NCBI RefSeq assembly: GCF_003254395.2
Contig: NC_037642.1
Coordinates: 10,190,736 to 10,254,735, forward strand
Length of the DNA: 64,000 bases
From: Apis mellifera
Taxonomy: Eukaryota; Arthropoda; Insecta; Hymenoptera; Apidae
Direction: 5' to 3'
The notes below the pieces were generated by a model, which saw nothing but the letters and a program-made list of their open reading frames with translations, had not been told where the DNA came from and did not search any database. Both the position numbers and the translations under genes were made by a program. How positions within the stretch are numbered: position 1 is the stretch's first letter; every line of letters begins with the position of its first letter. Of this stretch, positions 26,215 to 38,889 are shown in pieces.

Positions 26215-26689
26215 TCGTTTACCCGGCGGAAAATGAATCGATGGTGGAAACGTGGCTTCAAAGAGTGCCGCCTTCCACGGTTGCGCGCATGGTCAACAGC
26301 GGAACAATTTTAATTGAAAAGTCAAGAGATCAATGGACACCGCGTTTCCAGAGCTTGCGATCCTCTTCGACCTTTGGATTGACCAGCCTTTCCGTCTTCC
26401 ACGTTACTCGAAAAATGTTACATTGTTTGTAATTAACGATGTGAAAAATGATACGGATATTATGTCATCTTTTTTTACGATTCCGTGATAAATTTGAACC
26501 GTGCAATAATACGATAAAAGACGGCTAAAAAAATTGTAAGAAAACTAGGAAAAGTGGACGAACGTTACGTCATAAATGTTTAAATTTTGTATCAATTTAG
26601 TTATATCATATATAACTATAATTTAGATAAATTTATTTAATTTTAATCGAATCGATTAAATTTATATTTTTTGCAATTTAAGTTTTAAT

Positions 26690-27165
26690 CGTTATGGATC
26701 GATTATATTAATTTTGCGAGTATTTGGGTTAATTTTTATTTCATTAAATGATAACAGATTAAATTGTTTATTGATAAATTTGTTATTAATAGTTTCATTA
26801 TTATTAGTTTTCATATCAACAAATTTACTGTTATTTTATTTATTTTATGAATTTGGTTTATTATTAATTTTTTATTTAGTTAAATGATAACAGATTAAAT
26901 TGTTTATTGATAAATTTGTTATTAATAGTTTATTATTAGTTTTCATATCAACAAATTTACTGTTATTTTATTTATTTTATGAATTTGGTTTATTATTAAT
27001 TTTTTATTTAGTCGTTAAATGATATAGAGAGAATTGGTTATCAGGATTTTATTTAATATTTTATACAATAATTTTTCCTTTATCAATATTATATATTATT
27101 CATTATATTTATTGAATTGATTAAATTTATACTAATAGAAATATTAAATTTAAATAATAAACAGA
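26690..27165 (+). pseudogene. Nuclear mitochondrial insertion (NUMT): nad4 fragment
   Basis: Read with the invertebrate mitochondrial code, the plus strand gives STNLLLFYLFYEFGLLLIFY, then KWYSENWLSGFYLMFYTMIF and SMLYIIHYIYW. This fits the conserved N-terminal third of insect ND4 (FELSLIPTLLLILGWGYQPERLQAG..YLMFYT). Frame shifts and an internal 136-bp tandem duplication (copies from 26746 and 26882) make it non-functional. Its composition (very AT-rich, TTA/ATA/TTT codons) also fits hymenopteran mtDNA. Edges are approximate. NUMTs are known to be abundant in the honey bee genome. Confidence 0.88.
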
Positions 27166-27819
27166 ATGAGAATCAGATCAGGTTAGATTAGGAAGTAAGA
27201 AGGAAATTGTGAAAAAAAAGTCTGGAAAAATTTCCAATCGCAAATTCTAAAAGTTTATCTCCGCAATACCAATTCATAATCATAATTGTGATTGATTAAG
27301 ATCGGTTCGACATGGATTCACGGAGCATCGACGTTTAATGAAGATTTAAGCGTCCCGGTACGTATATGCAACGTGCGGGGTTTTATTATTTATCGAGAAA
27401 AATTTCTCGGCTTGCGTAAGACGGCGATTGGAAGAGGGCGATCCACGAACCGTGCATAGAGGACAAGGAGAAGAAAACGTGTACGCAACACCCAAGCGCT
27501 AACAATTATTTTATTATTGGCCCAATTACGCCGTTATTGTTTTCACACACGCGCGACGTATCATTTAAAGCGGTTTGCGGCGGCTTCTGCAATCGTCAGG
27601 GTGATTCAACCGGCTGGATTTTTGCGTTCCTTTGTTCAGCAGCTCATTGTCGCGTTTCTCGCTACGTATCGGCGATAAAATATTTCTACATTTTCAGATG
27701 TAGATGCGTTTTCTGATTTTTCAATGTGAGGAAATTGGATGTTCCTTTTTTTTTTGGTTTAAGAGACAAATTGGAAGGTATATTTTAAATTTGAAATTTG
27801 GAATTTTTATATTGATGAT

Positions 27820-28480
27820 TTCACATGGAGGGTGAATCTTCTTTTTCTTTTTTTGGAAAATTTGAGAGAAGTTGCAAAGTTTCTAAATTTCCAGATTTGT
27901 AAAATTTTCAAATTGATGATTTTATATATTCATGTGGAGGGTGAATGTTCTTTTTCTTTTTTGGAAAATTTGAGAGAGCTTTCAACGTTTCTAAATTTTC
28001 AAATTTGTAAAAAATTGATGATTTTATATATTTACGTGGAGGGTGAATCTTTTTTTTCTTTTTTGGAAAATTTAAGAAAGTTTTCTAAATTTTTAAATTC
28101 GTAGAATTTTCAAATTGATGATTTTATATATTCACGTGAATCTTCTTTTTCTTTTTTTGAAAAATTTGAGAGAAGTTTCAAAATTTTAAATTTTATATAT
28201 TCACGTGAAGAGTGAATCTTCTTTTCCTTTTTTTGGAAAATTTGAAAGAGCTTTCTAAATTTTTAAATTTGTAGAATTTTCAAATTGGAGAATGAATGTT
28301 CTTTTTCTTTTTTTGGAAAATTTGAGAGAGCTTTCAAGGTTTCTAAATTTCCAAATTTGTAAAAAATTCAAATTGATGATTTTATATATTCACGTGGAGG
28401 ATGAATCTTCTTTTTTTTTTTTTTGGAAAATTTGAGAGAGCTTTCAAGATTTATAAATTTCCAAATTCGAAAGTTATTCA
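27820..28480. repeat. Tandem array, ~80-110-bp unit, about seven copies
   Basis: The anchor TTTTGGAAAATTTGAGAGA, preceded by a CTTCTTTTTCTTTT tract, recurs near 27850, 27957, 28058, 28155, 28230, 28310 and 28422. Most copies are followed by CAAATTGATGATTTTATATA and a CACGTGGAGGGTGAAT boundary. A 90-codon open frame (27832-28104) is just the repeat read through. Confidence 0.9.
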
Positions 28481-30049
28481 AATTCCTATCGATGATTTTT
28501 GAAAAATTTCAAAATTTTTAAGTTTTCAAATTTAAAAGCTATTCCAACTTTCCAAATTTTCACTGAATCATTAATGAAAAATCATTAAATAAATCATTAC
28601 TTAAATAACAAACTCGGAAATTTTCTTAAAAATTAACAATTTTATTTTCACACCAGGGAAAGCAAAATTCCAGAGAATTTCCAAAATCCAAAAATTGGAA
28701 ACGAAATTTTAAAACGTTCCCCTCAACTCGAGTAAATCGACGTTTCCTTCAACCCCACCTCCCCGTTTCAATCTCTCCTTATCCGTAATCCGTATTACCT
28801 TATCCAGATATTCCAGCATTATACGTAAAGCAAACTTGGAAATTCTGACGGTGTAGCGGCTGTGTTCCGCCGTGCCTACGATATTGCTTCCATGTCCAAA
28901 AGCAATTTCGACCTTAGCCTTAGCTTCCTCCAGTTCCTTTCCCGTGTTGCGCGAAACAGAGCTTCAACAAGCTCTCATTTCCCTGAGTGATATTAAAAAA
29001 AAAAGAAATAACGCAACGAAATTTCCTCTTAATCAAATATTCCAACTATCTCTAACTATAATAAAACTCAAAAGCGTGAAAAGAAAAAGAAGAAAGAAGA
29101 AAGGAAAACTTTCTTTCGATAACTCGATATAGAAATTGAGCAACTTGAACTTGAGAGAGAGAAGAATTTATACTCGAAGGTTCATCTTGATGAGTGCATA
29201 GCGAAGGGAGGAGAAAGAGAAAAGATCCGCGACCCATTTTTTCCCCCGCTTTAAATATCCGGAACACGTGCACACGTTTACTGCCTGTTTCAATATTCAT
29301 CTAACCTAAGACGTTCTACCTCGACCGATGTTTCTTTCACGTCTCTTCCCGAGGTGTTAATACATTCGTGGATACGTGTTCGAAGAATCCGGAAAATTCC
29401 ATTCAGTTTCCTCTTCGAAAGGCAAAAATTTCGTTTGTTACAATAAATATCTATCTATAGTTGTATATAAATGCAATAATTCAAATTAGAGACGAATTGA
29501 AGAGGAGTTTCTCTGTCTGCCTTTCGTTACATTTGAAAACATCACGAAGCTCCAATTTGATTACTCGAATTGTGCCGGTATTTCTGATTCCGAAAGACTT
29601 AGTATTCCTCGCGTCATCGAAGAGAGTTGGGTTGAATTTGTACTCCCGTTTCTTTCTCTCGATATCTCGCTCCCAATCTATAAAAAGAAATGTTGTTTCA
29701 CGATTTCTTTTTTTTTTCTTTTTCGAAGAAGATTTTTTTCGTTGAATTCGATACGCGATTTTTTTTCTAAATTTGTGTTCGCAATTTTATGTATATTTTG
29801 GTAGGTTGTGAATATGGGTAGGTGATGCAACATTTTCAGTCCAGTGGTATAAGTGGATCGGTCGAGCAACAGCCTCGGTTATTCGCGGTTATTCGATTGA
29901 TTGTTTGCCTTGTAGGGAATAGGATGGAAATAGAAATAAAATGGAATAAAATTAAACGAAAGATATAGAACGAGTCGAAATTAGTCTATCGTCTCAGCTT
30001 CGTCTCGGATTCGATTGTCAACCCAGAGGATAACGCGATCGATGTATCG

Positions 30050-31540
30050 ATATATCATCTTAAAGTTCGAAATGTAAACGAAATTTAATTGAAGAATTCA
30101 AATTAGTATATTGTCGATCGTATTTAAAAGGATCGATCGATTGTTATAAAATTAAAACGACAGTTGTCAACTTCGAGTATAATTCACAATCGATATATGC
30201 CATCTTAAAATTTTAAAAAAAATTTAATCGATTGAAGAATTTAAATTAGCACATCGTTGATCGTATTTAAAAGGATCGATCGATTGTTGTAAAAATTGAT
30301 AAATTCATTGTCAACCCCTATGATAACACAGTCGATATGCCTTAAAGCAATCTTTGGTTCTACTGTAAACAAAGTTTAATCGACTAATTCAAATTAGCCT
30401 ATCATCGATCGTATTTATAAGGAACGATCAATTGTTATAAAATTAAAATGATAATTCGTTATCAACCTCGAATATATATATTTGTATTGTAAAAGAAAAA
30501 TTTAATCAATTGAACAATTCAAATTAGCATATCATCGATCGAATTTAAAAGAAACAATCAATTGTTATAAAATTAAAACGATAATTCGTTGTCAATCTCG
30601 ATATATATATATATTTGTATTGTAAAAGAAAAATTTAATCAATCGACTAATTCAAATTAGCATATCATCGATCGAATTTAAAAAATCGATCAATTGTTAT
30701 AAAATTAAAATGACAATTCGTTGTCAACCTCGATTATAATTCACAATCGACATATGCCATCTTAAAATTGTATTGTAAAAAAAATTTAATCGATCAAACA
30801 ATTCAAATTAGTCTACCATCGATCGATATTTAAAAGGATCGATCAATTACTGTAAAAATTGATAAATTCATTAAATTCAATCCCAAAAATAACACAATCG
30901 ATATATCTTAAAGCAATTTTACGTTCTACTATAAACAAAATTTAATCAATTGAACAAGAATTAACAAAATTAGCATATCGTATTTAAAAGGAACGAGTGA
31001 ATTGATGTGCAAAATTGGCAGATTCATTATCAACTTCGAGAGTAACACAATCAATATGCCATCTTAAAATTCTACTATAAAAAGAAATTAAATCAATGGA
31101 AGAATTCAAATTAGCCTACCATCGATCAATATTTAAAAGAATCGATCAATTGCTGAAAATTGATAAATTCATTAAATTCAATCTCAAAAATAACACAATC
31201 GATATGCCTTAAAACAATCTTACGTTTTACTGTCCTAAACAAAATTTAATAATAAGAATTCAAATTAGCATATCCTATTTAAAAGGAACGAGTGAATTGG
31301 CGGATTCATTGTCAACTCCGAGAGTAACTCAATCTTAAAGTTCTACTGTAAAAACAAATTAAATCAATCGAAGAATTCAAATTAGCATATCGTATTTAAA
31401 AGAAACGAGTAAATTGCTGTGAAAATAGAGGATTCATTGTCGACTCCGAGAGCAACTCGATCTTAAAGTTCTACCGTAAAAAAGAAATGAGATCGATCGA
31501 AGAATTGAAATTAGCATATCGCGTTTAAAAGGAACGAATG
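30050..31540. repeat. Degenerate tandem array, ~120-160-bp unit, about ten copies
   Basis: Units carry AATTCAAATTAGCATATC, ATCGATCGTATTTAAAAGGA, CGATCAATTGTTATAAAATT and TTCATTGTCAACTC in constant order, with many substitutions and indels. It runs directly into the GC-rich patch at 31550. Non-coding; older than the 17-19 kb array, judging by divergence. Confidence 0.88.
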
Positions 31541-31549
31541 AATTGGTTT

Positions 31550-31861
31550 AAAAACGGCGGATTCATTGTGAAGGGCGGGCGTAGTACAACCGCAGGTCGG
31601 GGCAGAGCTGCGATCGAACACCACCACTTAGCAATCCTACGTTCCATAGATGGAGATAGCGCACGCGGCGCAGTGTCACGTTCAGTGTCACTTTATCTTG
31701 GTCGAGGTGGAAACAATGTCTGGTCTGATTTCCGCGAGTCCCTTGCTCCGATGTCACGTTCCAGGGATTCGCTATCGCGAGCTTTAGACGATCGTCAACA
31801 CCGATCAACTCTGGCGAGCCAGAGTAATTTCGTGGGTCAAAGGGACTCTATTCCATTCATC
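31550..31861. other. GC-rich patch in intron 1
   Basis: A 310-bp island of higher GC content between an AT-rich array and a TA run at 31865-31881. The 135-codon open frame at 31538-31945 has no recognisable domain and extends into repeat sequence at both ends, so I do not call it a gene. It could be a cis-regulatory element or an undetected exon. Confidence 0.3.
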
Positions 31862-32984
31862 GCCATATATATATATATATCTCTTTCTTCTCACCAGAGT
31901 AGATTACTTTTCATCCTCGCTCTACGACACCAAGATCAAGCGTGATCCTTCCTTTTTTTTCGCGTACGATCGATGATCCTTTTGTCGTTACTTCTTTCTT
32001 CCTTTCTTTTATTTTCGCGGCAATATTCGAGGCGCGATATACCTTTCAACGCGAAGCCTCAAAATTTCGCCTCGCGGCGAAACGATTGTCTCCACGACGA
32101 GTGTCTCGAGTGAATCGATTCGATCCTTTCCCATTAATGTTATTACTTTTATCGATAATCTTCGTTTTGTATTGTATTTATCGGTTTCTAATATCGCGGA
32201 TGGGGTTTCCTTCGACACAAAATTTATCCCGAAATTTTGCAATATCGATGAAAAATGTTATTTAAATTTTCGTATAACATTGATATGACTTTTTCACTCA
32301 AAATTAATTATTTTAATTATTTCTTGCTTATTATTCATCATATGATTAGATATTATTTCTTGGATTTAATCTTTCAATTTTCTTATTGTCCTCTTAATAT
32401 TTTTTTTATAACAGGTTCTTTTTCAATATCGTTCTATCGATTATGAAATTACATTATTTTCATTTATTGTATAAAATTATCACAAATCCTTTTTCCATGA
32501 TCCACTAAATTTTGATTAGATTGTTAAGAAATTGTCTTAAGATATATTTTATAAACCCTTTCCATCTTTGATGATAAATTTCTCTTTAAGGATGCTCGAC
32601 TAGATGCTCGAGAAAATTGCGTCGAACTCGAACGAAATTAACGAAACGTTAACCGAAAGAAGGGTGTATAAAACGCTCGTCGAAGCGTGTAAAACGTTTT
32701 CGAGATAAATTTCCCCCGTGTTTCACCGAGTTCCAGTTATCGGGGAAACGTTAACCGATATCAAAAAATTGATAGCGACGAGCCCCTCGTTAAACGTCGA
32801 GAATTATACGAGCTCCCTCCCTCGTAAATCCTCGTGACGTGCGTCCCTTGCCCTCTAACACGCTTGAATAACGAGACTGTGCAACTCTTGTGCGCCATCT
32901 TGCGCCATGAAATTTTCCGCCTTATTCGTTCTATCTTCTTCTCTTCATCTTCTTTATTCCCTTTCTCTCTTTACATTGCATTGC

Positions 32985-33905
32985 ATCGTTCATTAGTTAA
33001 TTATCAGAATAAGAATGGAAGAAGTGGTCGAAGGGGAAGTGAAAATTTGTAGGTTATGAAGATTTAGAGATTATGGAATATTGAATATTACGTAATGTAT
33101 TTTTGAGGAGGCTCTTCCAATGTGTCTTATGTCTCTTCTGAAATTCAGCAAGAAATATCACAGAAATATATGCCCACAATTGCATCGTTGATTGGTTAAT
33201 TCAGAATAATTCATTGGTTAATATCAGAATAAGAATGGAAGAAGTGGTCGAAGGGGAAGTTTTGAAAATTTGTAGGTTATCAAGATTTAGAAGATTATGG
33301 AATGTTGAATGTTACGTAATGTATTTTTGAGGAGGCTCGTTCAAGATACACAACGTGTCTCATGTCTCTTCTGAAATTCAGCAAGAAATATCACAGAAAC
33401 ACGTGCATCATTCATTGGTTAATTATCAGAATAAGAATGGAAGAAGTAGTCGAAGGGGAAGTTTTGAAAATTTGTAGGTTATGAAGATTTAGAGATTATG
33501 GAATATTAAATTACGTAATATATTTTTTGAGGAGGCTCGTTCCAATTGTCTCTTTTGAAATTCAGCAAGAAATATCACAGAAACACGTGCCCACAATTGC
33601 ATCGTTCATTGGTTAATTATCAGAATAAGATCGAATGGAAGAAGGGGAAGTTTTGAAAAATTGTAGGTTATCAAAATTTAGAGATTATCGAATATATTTT
33701 TGAGGAGGCTCTTCCAACGTGTCTTGTGTCTCCTCTGAAATTCAGCAAGAAATATCACAATTGCATCGTTCATTAGTTAATTATCAGAATAAGAATGGAA
33801 GAACTCGTCGAAGGAGGAAAATTTTGAAAATTTGTAGGTTATCAAGGTTTAGAAGATTGTGGAATGTTGAATGTTACGTAATGTATTTTTGAGGAGGCTC
33901 GTTCA
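32985..33905. repeat. Tandem array, ~160-215-bp unit, five copies
   Basis: TTATCAGAATAAGAATGGAAG recurs near 33000, 33220, 33424, 33620 (interrupted) and 33780. Each is followed by GTCGAAGGGGAAGTTTTG, TTTTGAGGAGGCTCGTTC and GAAATTCAGCAAGAAATATC. The last copy leads into the GC-rich patch before exon 34234-34296. Confidence 0.9.
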
Positions 33906-34230
33906 AGATGCACAACGTGTCTCGTGTCTCCTCTGTCGGCGGGATTTCATCGACCAATCGGTGTTGGGGTGGAGCCTCGCCACGGCGTCAGCACCTCTTC
34001 TCTCGTCGTCGTCGTCGTCGTCGCGAAGGCCTTCCTCTGTTTCACCTACATTCACGCCTCTTGTCTCTACCCCCTTCTACCCGCTCTATATACACGCGCC
34101 AAGCTTTTCCAAGGCCCCTTCGTCGATCGAAAAATCATCGCAACGCCTAATTCTCTTCCTTCCGCTCCGATTAATCGAGCGATAATGTAATAATAATTGC
34201 GCTTCAATTTTTTTTTCTTCCCCCTGATTT
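33906..34230. other. GC-rich sequence before exon 2, with TCG trinucleotide run
   Basis: It contains about seven TCG repeats (34003-34024) and ends in the pyrimidine tract of the acceptor at 34233. Overlapping open frames on both strands (60-104 codons) are low-complexity. No exon could be supported here. Confidence 0.5.
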
Positions 34231-34233
34231 CAG

Positions 34234-34296
34234 ATCCGCCCCTGAACGGCACCCAACTGGAGCATCAACATCTCGTTCCTAAATCCACCAGCGAGT
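34234..34296 (+). CDS. kcc: Second coding exon of the probable K-Cl cotransporter
   Basis: Joined to exon 14434-14509 this continues the frame: the split codon G/AT gives Asp, then PPLNGTQLEHQHLVPKSTSE. The acceptor is a long T/C tract ending TTTCAG; the donor is GAGT/GTAAGT. Both ends are phase 1, so the 63-nt exon can be included or skipped without changing frame. The peptide is polar and fits the poorly conserved cytoplasmic N-terminus of an SLC12A transporter. It has no diagnostic motif of its own; assignment rests on splice signals, phase and position. Confidence 0.6.
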
Positions 34297-37200
34297 GTAA
34301 GTAGACCTTCTTTCTGTTTTCCTATTTTTATTTAATCGAATGATAATGATAAAATTTTAGGAAGCTTTTCCTCGTCAAAACGAAGTTTCGATTATTTATT
34401 ACGATTATTATTTATTCAATCCAACGATTCTGTACATTTTATCACATCCTTAAAACGTGGATTGATATAAATATTTTTAAAAATTCTTTGAAACGGGAAC
34501 CCAAACCCTTTCTCTGAAAAAGAATCAAATAAACGGGGCTTCCGTTTACTCGAAAAGATGTTGTCATTCCTCTACATCCTTGTCGTCCTATTTCCTCTCC
34601 CTCCAAACTTTCCCTCGAAACCGTCTAATATACGACGTCTGGCGTGCATGCGTGGGCGGAGGATTTCCACGCGACTTTTTTTTACGTACACAGGCCGTGG
34701 AGAAAGGCCTGCTTGGGAACTTTCTCGTTCCCCAACCTTTTTCTCTCGCGCCTTATTGTCGGGACGAGTTAAAAAGGAACTGCACGAAGAGCAACGAGAC
34801 GAGCCGATCGATGAAAGAACAGAGGAATTCGTTATCGTGTCATCTACCCTCTTTCAGAAGGGGGGGCATCTCCTTTCATTCATTCCATATCCATTTCTCT
34901 TTGTGCAACGACGATCCATTCGAATCGAAAAACAATCTCCATTGATAAATTATTCCATTATATCGATATTATTGATTAATCTCTTTTTTTTTTAATACGT
35001 TACACGTTTCCTCAGCTTTTTTTTAAATCAGAATCCTCGAGGAAATAAAGTAAAATACTCATCTTTATTTATTCTCCAATATTCGATCTCTTCTTCGATT
35101 ACTTCCAGACGAGAAGATCAAGGCTTTATCACGCCTGACTACTTTATTCATCGTGTCTTTCACCATCTTCAACGTCACCTTCGCGTTTGTATTGAAATTT
35201 TCTTTTTTTTTTTCCCCCCCAAAACGTTCTTCAAATCGAGTCGCGAAAAAGAGGCTCACTTATTTTACAGGGAAAAAGATGGAAAGGATTAAGAATAAGA
35301 CGCATCCAACTTGTAGCCTCTGATTCGAATCGACGATAAATTTGCGGATTATATGGGGGCGGTGTTCGTCCAAGGGTTAGGAAATGTCCGTCTCCTCGAC
35401 CCAGTTCATCCTCGTCGATTACACGCATCCGATATTCGCAATTGGGCTATGCCTAAATCGTGGATTTAGATACCGATAGGATCGAGAAAATCGAGAAAAA
35501 GGCCTTTTCTTTTTTTTGGTGTAATTAGTGGTGGTTTGGCGGAGTTAAAGATTTGATGATTCTCTACAAATTTTCGTATAATGATGAGTTAAAGATTCGA
35601 GGATTACGATTTCGTATTTATGAAATATTATTATTGGAATAAGGAATTTGTGCACTGTTTATTAAGAGTAGTTTTATGGAAGATAATATTTGAAATATTT
35701 TTCCGATAAATTTTATTTCTCGGCCTGTATATATCGTGGTTATATCGTGGCAGGAATTTTTGGTTATTTGGAGAATAATTATTGGATCGAGGATTTTTTT
35801 TTTTTTAATTAAAGTTTCGTTTTTACAATTTTTTTTCTCGCTGATAGAAAGGGAGGGGAAAGTAATTAACGATCGATTACAGAGTTCTAGTTGATGAAAA
35901 AGTAATTGTTTCAAATAGAAACAACGTAACAATAATTTTTTATTCAGAACTGTTTTGTTCCTTCCTCTCCTAAAAAACAATTATTATTTTTTATTTAAAA
36001 TTTTATTCCATTACACGCGTAAAATAATATTTCATGCATCTTCAAATGATTTTAATCATTCCTGTTTGAATTGTTTATTTTTGAAATATTAACCGACTAT
36101 TTTTCACTCAATTTAAGCCAAACTCGTGAATTTTGTTTCCCTGAAAGTTCCACTAAAGTTTCAAGTTTCGCGGTAAAGGCTAAAGAACACCATAAATATA
36201 CATTTTCAGAATAATAACTTTGATAATCCTTCTAACAAACTTTCTATCAATTAATCCTCGAATATCTATCCACTAACAATCTCTTTCGAATCGATGATCA
36301 ATTTAAATATATTTCTAAGGTAATTTGTCATGAAAACTAAACTTGTCATGAAAAACAAATTCGTCTAAACAGCAATCTACTCACGTATCGCATTATTCAC
36401 AATTGCATTATTTCGTGTCGCTGGTAATCAATTTACCAGACGCGATATCGACGCTTTTGTTCCTCTTGTCAAATATATTATGTAGTGATGGGAATAAATA
36501 ACTTTGTGGTGCTAAATGGGATAAAGTTTAAACCTGAATTTTAAATCTTTCAATTTTTCACGAAAATATATCGAAAGATTAATTAATACCCAGGATACCG
36601 ATTTGAAACAAGTCGAAAAATTCGGATCCGTTCTTCTCTCTTTGACTTCGTGCAAGTTCGACAACACTCGGGTGCAATCGGATTATCATCTTAATAACTG
36701 GACTTAGCCTCTCGAGCCGATCGTATCCGATTTTTACCGAGTCGAGCCGAAGTCGAATTCCCTGATCAAACTTACGCGCAGTCTAAACCGAGAGAATCTT
36801 CTAATATTGAAACACACTTATATATCCTAAGAAATGTCAAAATGTTTATTTTTTAAACTTTTACGAGCAATCGAAATAAGTAAGAGATATCAAAATGCTT
36901 ACAAATTTATATTTTTCAATCTTATCGAATCTCACGAAATAAATATTTCTCGTTGAAAACTTTGTCGCCCCTTTGTCGATTCATATTGAAAGTTAACTCG
37001 ATCGCTAATCCTCGCGTTCCTATCGCCGTTGAACGCGTAATTATATAAATTACACGAATACTAATTCCCCCTCATTGGCGGGGGTAACGGCATTAAAATA
37101 GAAAGCCGGATGAATTATCGATTGGGGAGCAGCGTTGGGGATGTCGAGATTAGTTTCCGGATAACAGTGAAACACGGCTAATACGATAAAATCGTATCGT

Positions 37201-37344
37201 GGTATCGCGTACAGATTCGATAATTCCCTATAAATAATACGTTAATATCCTTTTAGCTTTTAATTATCGTCCTTTCGCTTGTCAAACGAATTCGCGATTA
37301 ATCTCGCCCGGGGAGAAGGGAAGGGGTAATCTCTCTGGGAGAGG

Positions 37345-37367
37345 ATTCTTCTTCTTCTTCTTCTTCG
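37345..37367. repeat. TTC microsatellite
   Basis: About seven TTC/TCT trinucleotides on the plus strand. A second run lies at 38585-38609. Confidence 0.85.
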
Positions 37368-38584
37368 CTCCTTCGTGTTCCCCGTGGCTTAATTATCCGT
37401 TAATTAGATAAACGGTCGCGGTTTAGAAGGAAACCTTAATCCCCGTAATATTTCATAATCACGCGAGAGGACCGTTTTCTCTGAGATGGAGAATATCCTC
37501 GCGGATATTATAGCGGGGGGAAAAAATTTAAACCAGCTATTTTCGAAGTTTTTACCGAGTTAAACTCCATTTCTGATCTTGAATTTAAAAAAAGCTTGTC
37601 TCGGATAAGAAGTTTCTTCAATCCAACAGAATTTTCTCTCTGTTCGTTTATCACGCGGTGATTTAATCGCAGATGTATCCTTTTTCCAATTTTTTTCTTC
37701 TTTCGTGTGACGAAATCGTGCATATAAATTCGCACGAAACATGTATACTCACCGATCTCCACTTTTATCAGACATATTACTTTATTAGATATAATATATA
37801 TTTTATATTATTTTATATTATATATTATATTATATCCAATTTATTAATCTAATTAATACTATAAAATTCAAAATTTTAGATAGACACTAAAATAAATTAA
37901 TTAACAGTATTTATATAAAAATTATTAATTTATCGAGAATGAACCTGTTAGCTTTATTTAATTTATTATATAATATTTAGATCTCCAAAGAAGGGACTCG
38001 CAAAGAAGAAATAAAACTTTCTTTCTCCTTCTTTTTCCTCGCGGAAAAAAAATCTCATTTCATCCTTCATTTCTCTCTCTCTGTATATATAATCGTAAAC
38101 TCATCGTAATAATTTATGTACGCATGTGTAATAGAATTTAAGTAATGCGGCGATCGTAAATCGCGGTCCGAAGGACGCCGATAAAAATAACACCGCGCGT
38201 TAAAGAATTGAAACGAAGTTCGATCGAGTCGAGGAGAGAAACGATTAATAAAGAAAAACCAGAAAATTCAAAAAATCATCGCGTACAATTAATTACGCGC
38301 ATAAGTGCAATGCGCACTTTTGTTTTCGAAATTTGATTAGGTTAACTCGATAACCTGGTGGCTTATTTCGCGGTACGAAGCCATCGGCGCGGAAGCTCCA
38401 GAATTAAACGGGGGAGTCACGAATCTGCGGATATAAACGACTCGGTTTGAATGCGGAATGCATTCGGTGGAATCTTATCGATTACTTTGGTTTCGCTCGT
38501 CCATCGATCGAAAACACTTTCTGCAATCTGAATGATTTCTCTCTTTTTTTTCTTCTCCTCTCGTCAAGAGATTTTCAACAGTTT

Positions 38585-38609
38585 TCTTCTTCTTCTTCTT
38601 CTTCTTCTT
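38585..38609. repeat. TTC microsatellite
   Basis: About eight uninterrupted TTC trinucleotides. Confidence 0.85.
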
Positions 38610-38889
38610 ATTTTTTTAAGAAGAGTTTCGCGCGAGCTTGGCTTTTCGATAAAAGCGACACGGAAATTTAATAATTGGACGAGATCGTATATGAATAATT
38701 GATGAGGACCTGGAAAAATGTCTGCTCGAATGAAGGACGCGTTCACCCGAGTTCACGTTCAACGGGAAGACAGTTTATTAATTGGATAAAGTTGAATAAT
38801 GGACAATAAAGATTCTGGGAGGGAGGAGTTTGAAAGAATTTTTTTTTTTTCCTCTTCTTTCGTGTTGTGTGGATTCGATAATTGGAAGA

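Larger units (their letters stand above)
14510..34233 (+). other. Large intron 1 of the KCC-like gene (19.7 kb)
   Basis: The donor is GTAAGT at 14510; the acceptor is a pyrimidine-rich tract ending CAG at 34231-34233. I found no further exon inside. It holds GC-rich patches (about 15100-15720, 19020-19700, 20290-20560, 26140-26430, 31560-31860, 33900-34180), a seven-copy ~285-bp array, several other arrays, one mitochondrial insertion and hairpins, listed separately. Stretches 15721-17030, 19701-25040, 28480-30040 and 31862-32980 contain only AT-rich DNA, homopolymers and short open frames without recognisable features. Confidence 0.6.

Noticed and set aside
31538..31945. 135-codon open frame in a GC-rich patch
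   Set aside because: Starts inside a tandem array and ends in a TA run (IYIYIS); a real exon is possible, but I cannot support one.
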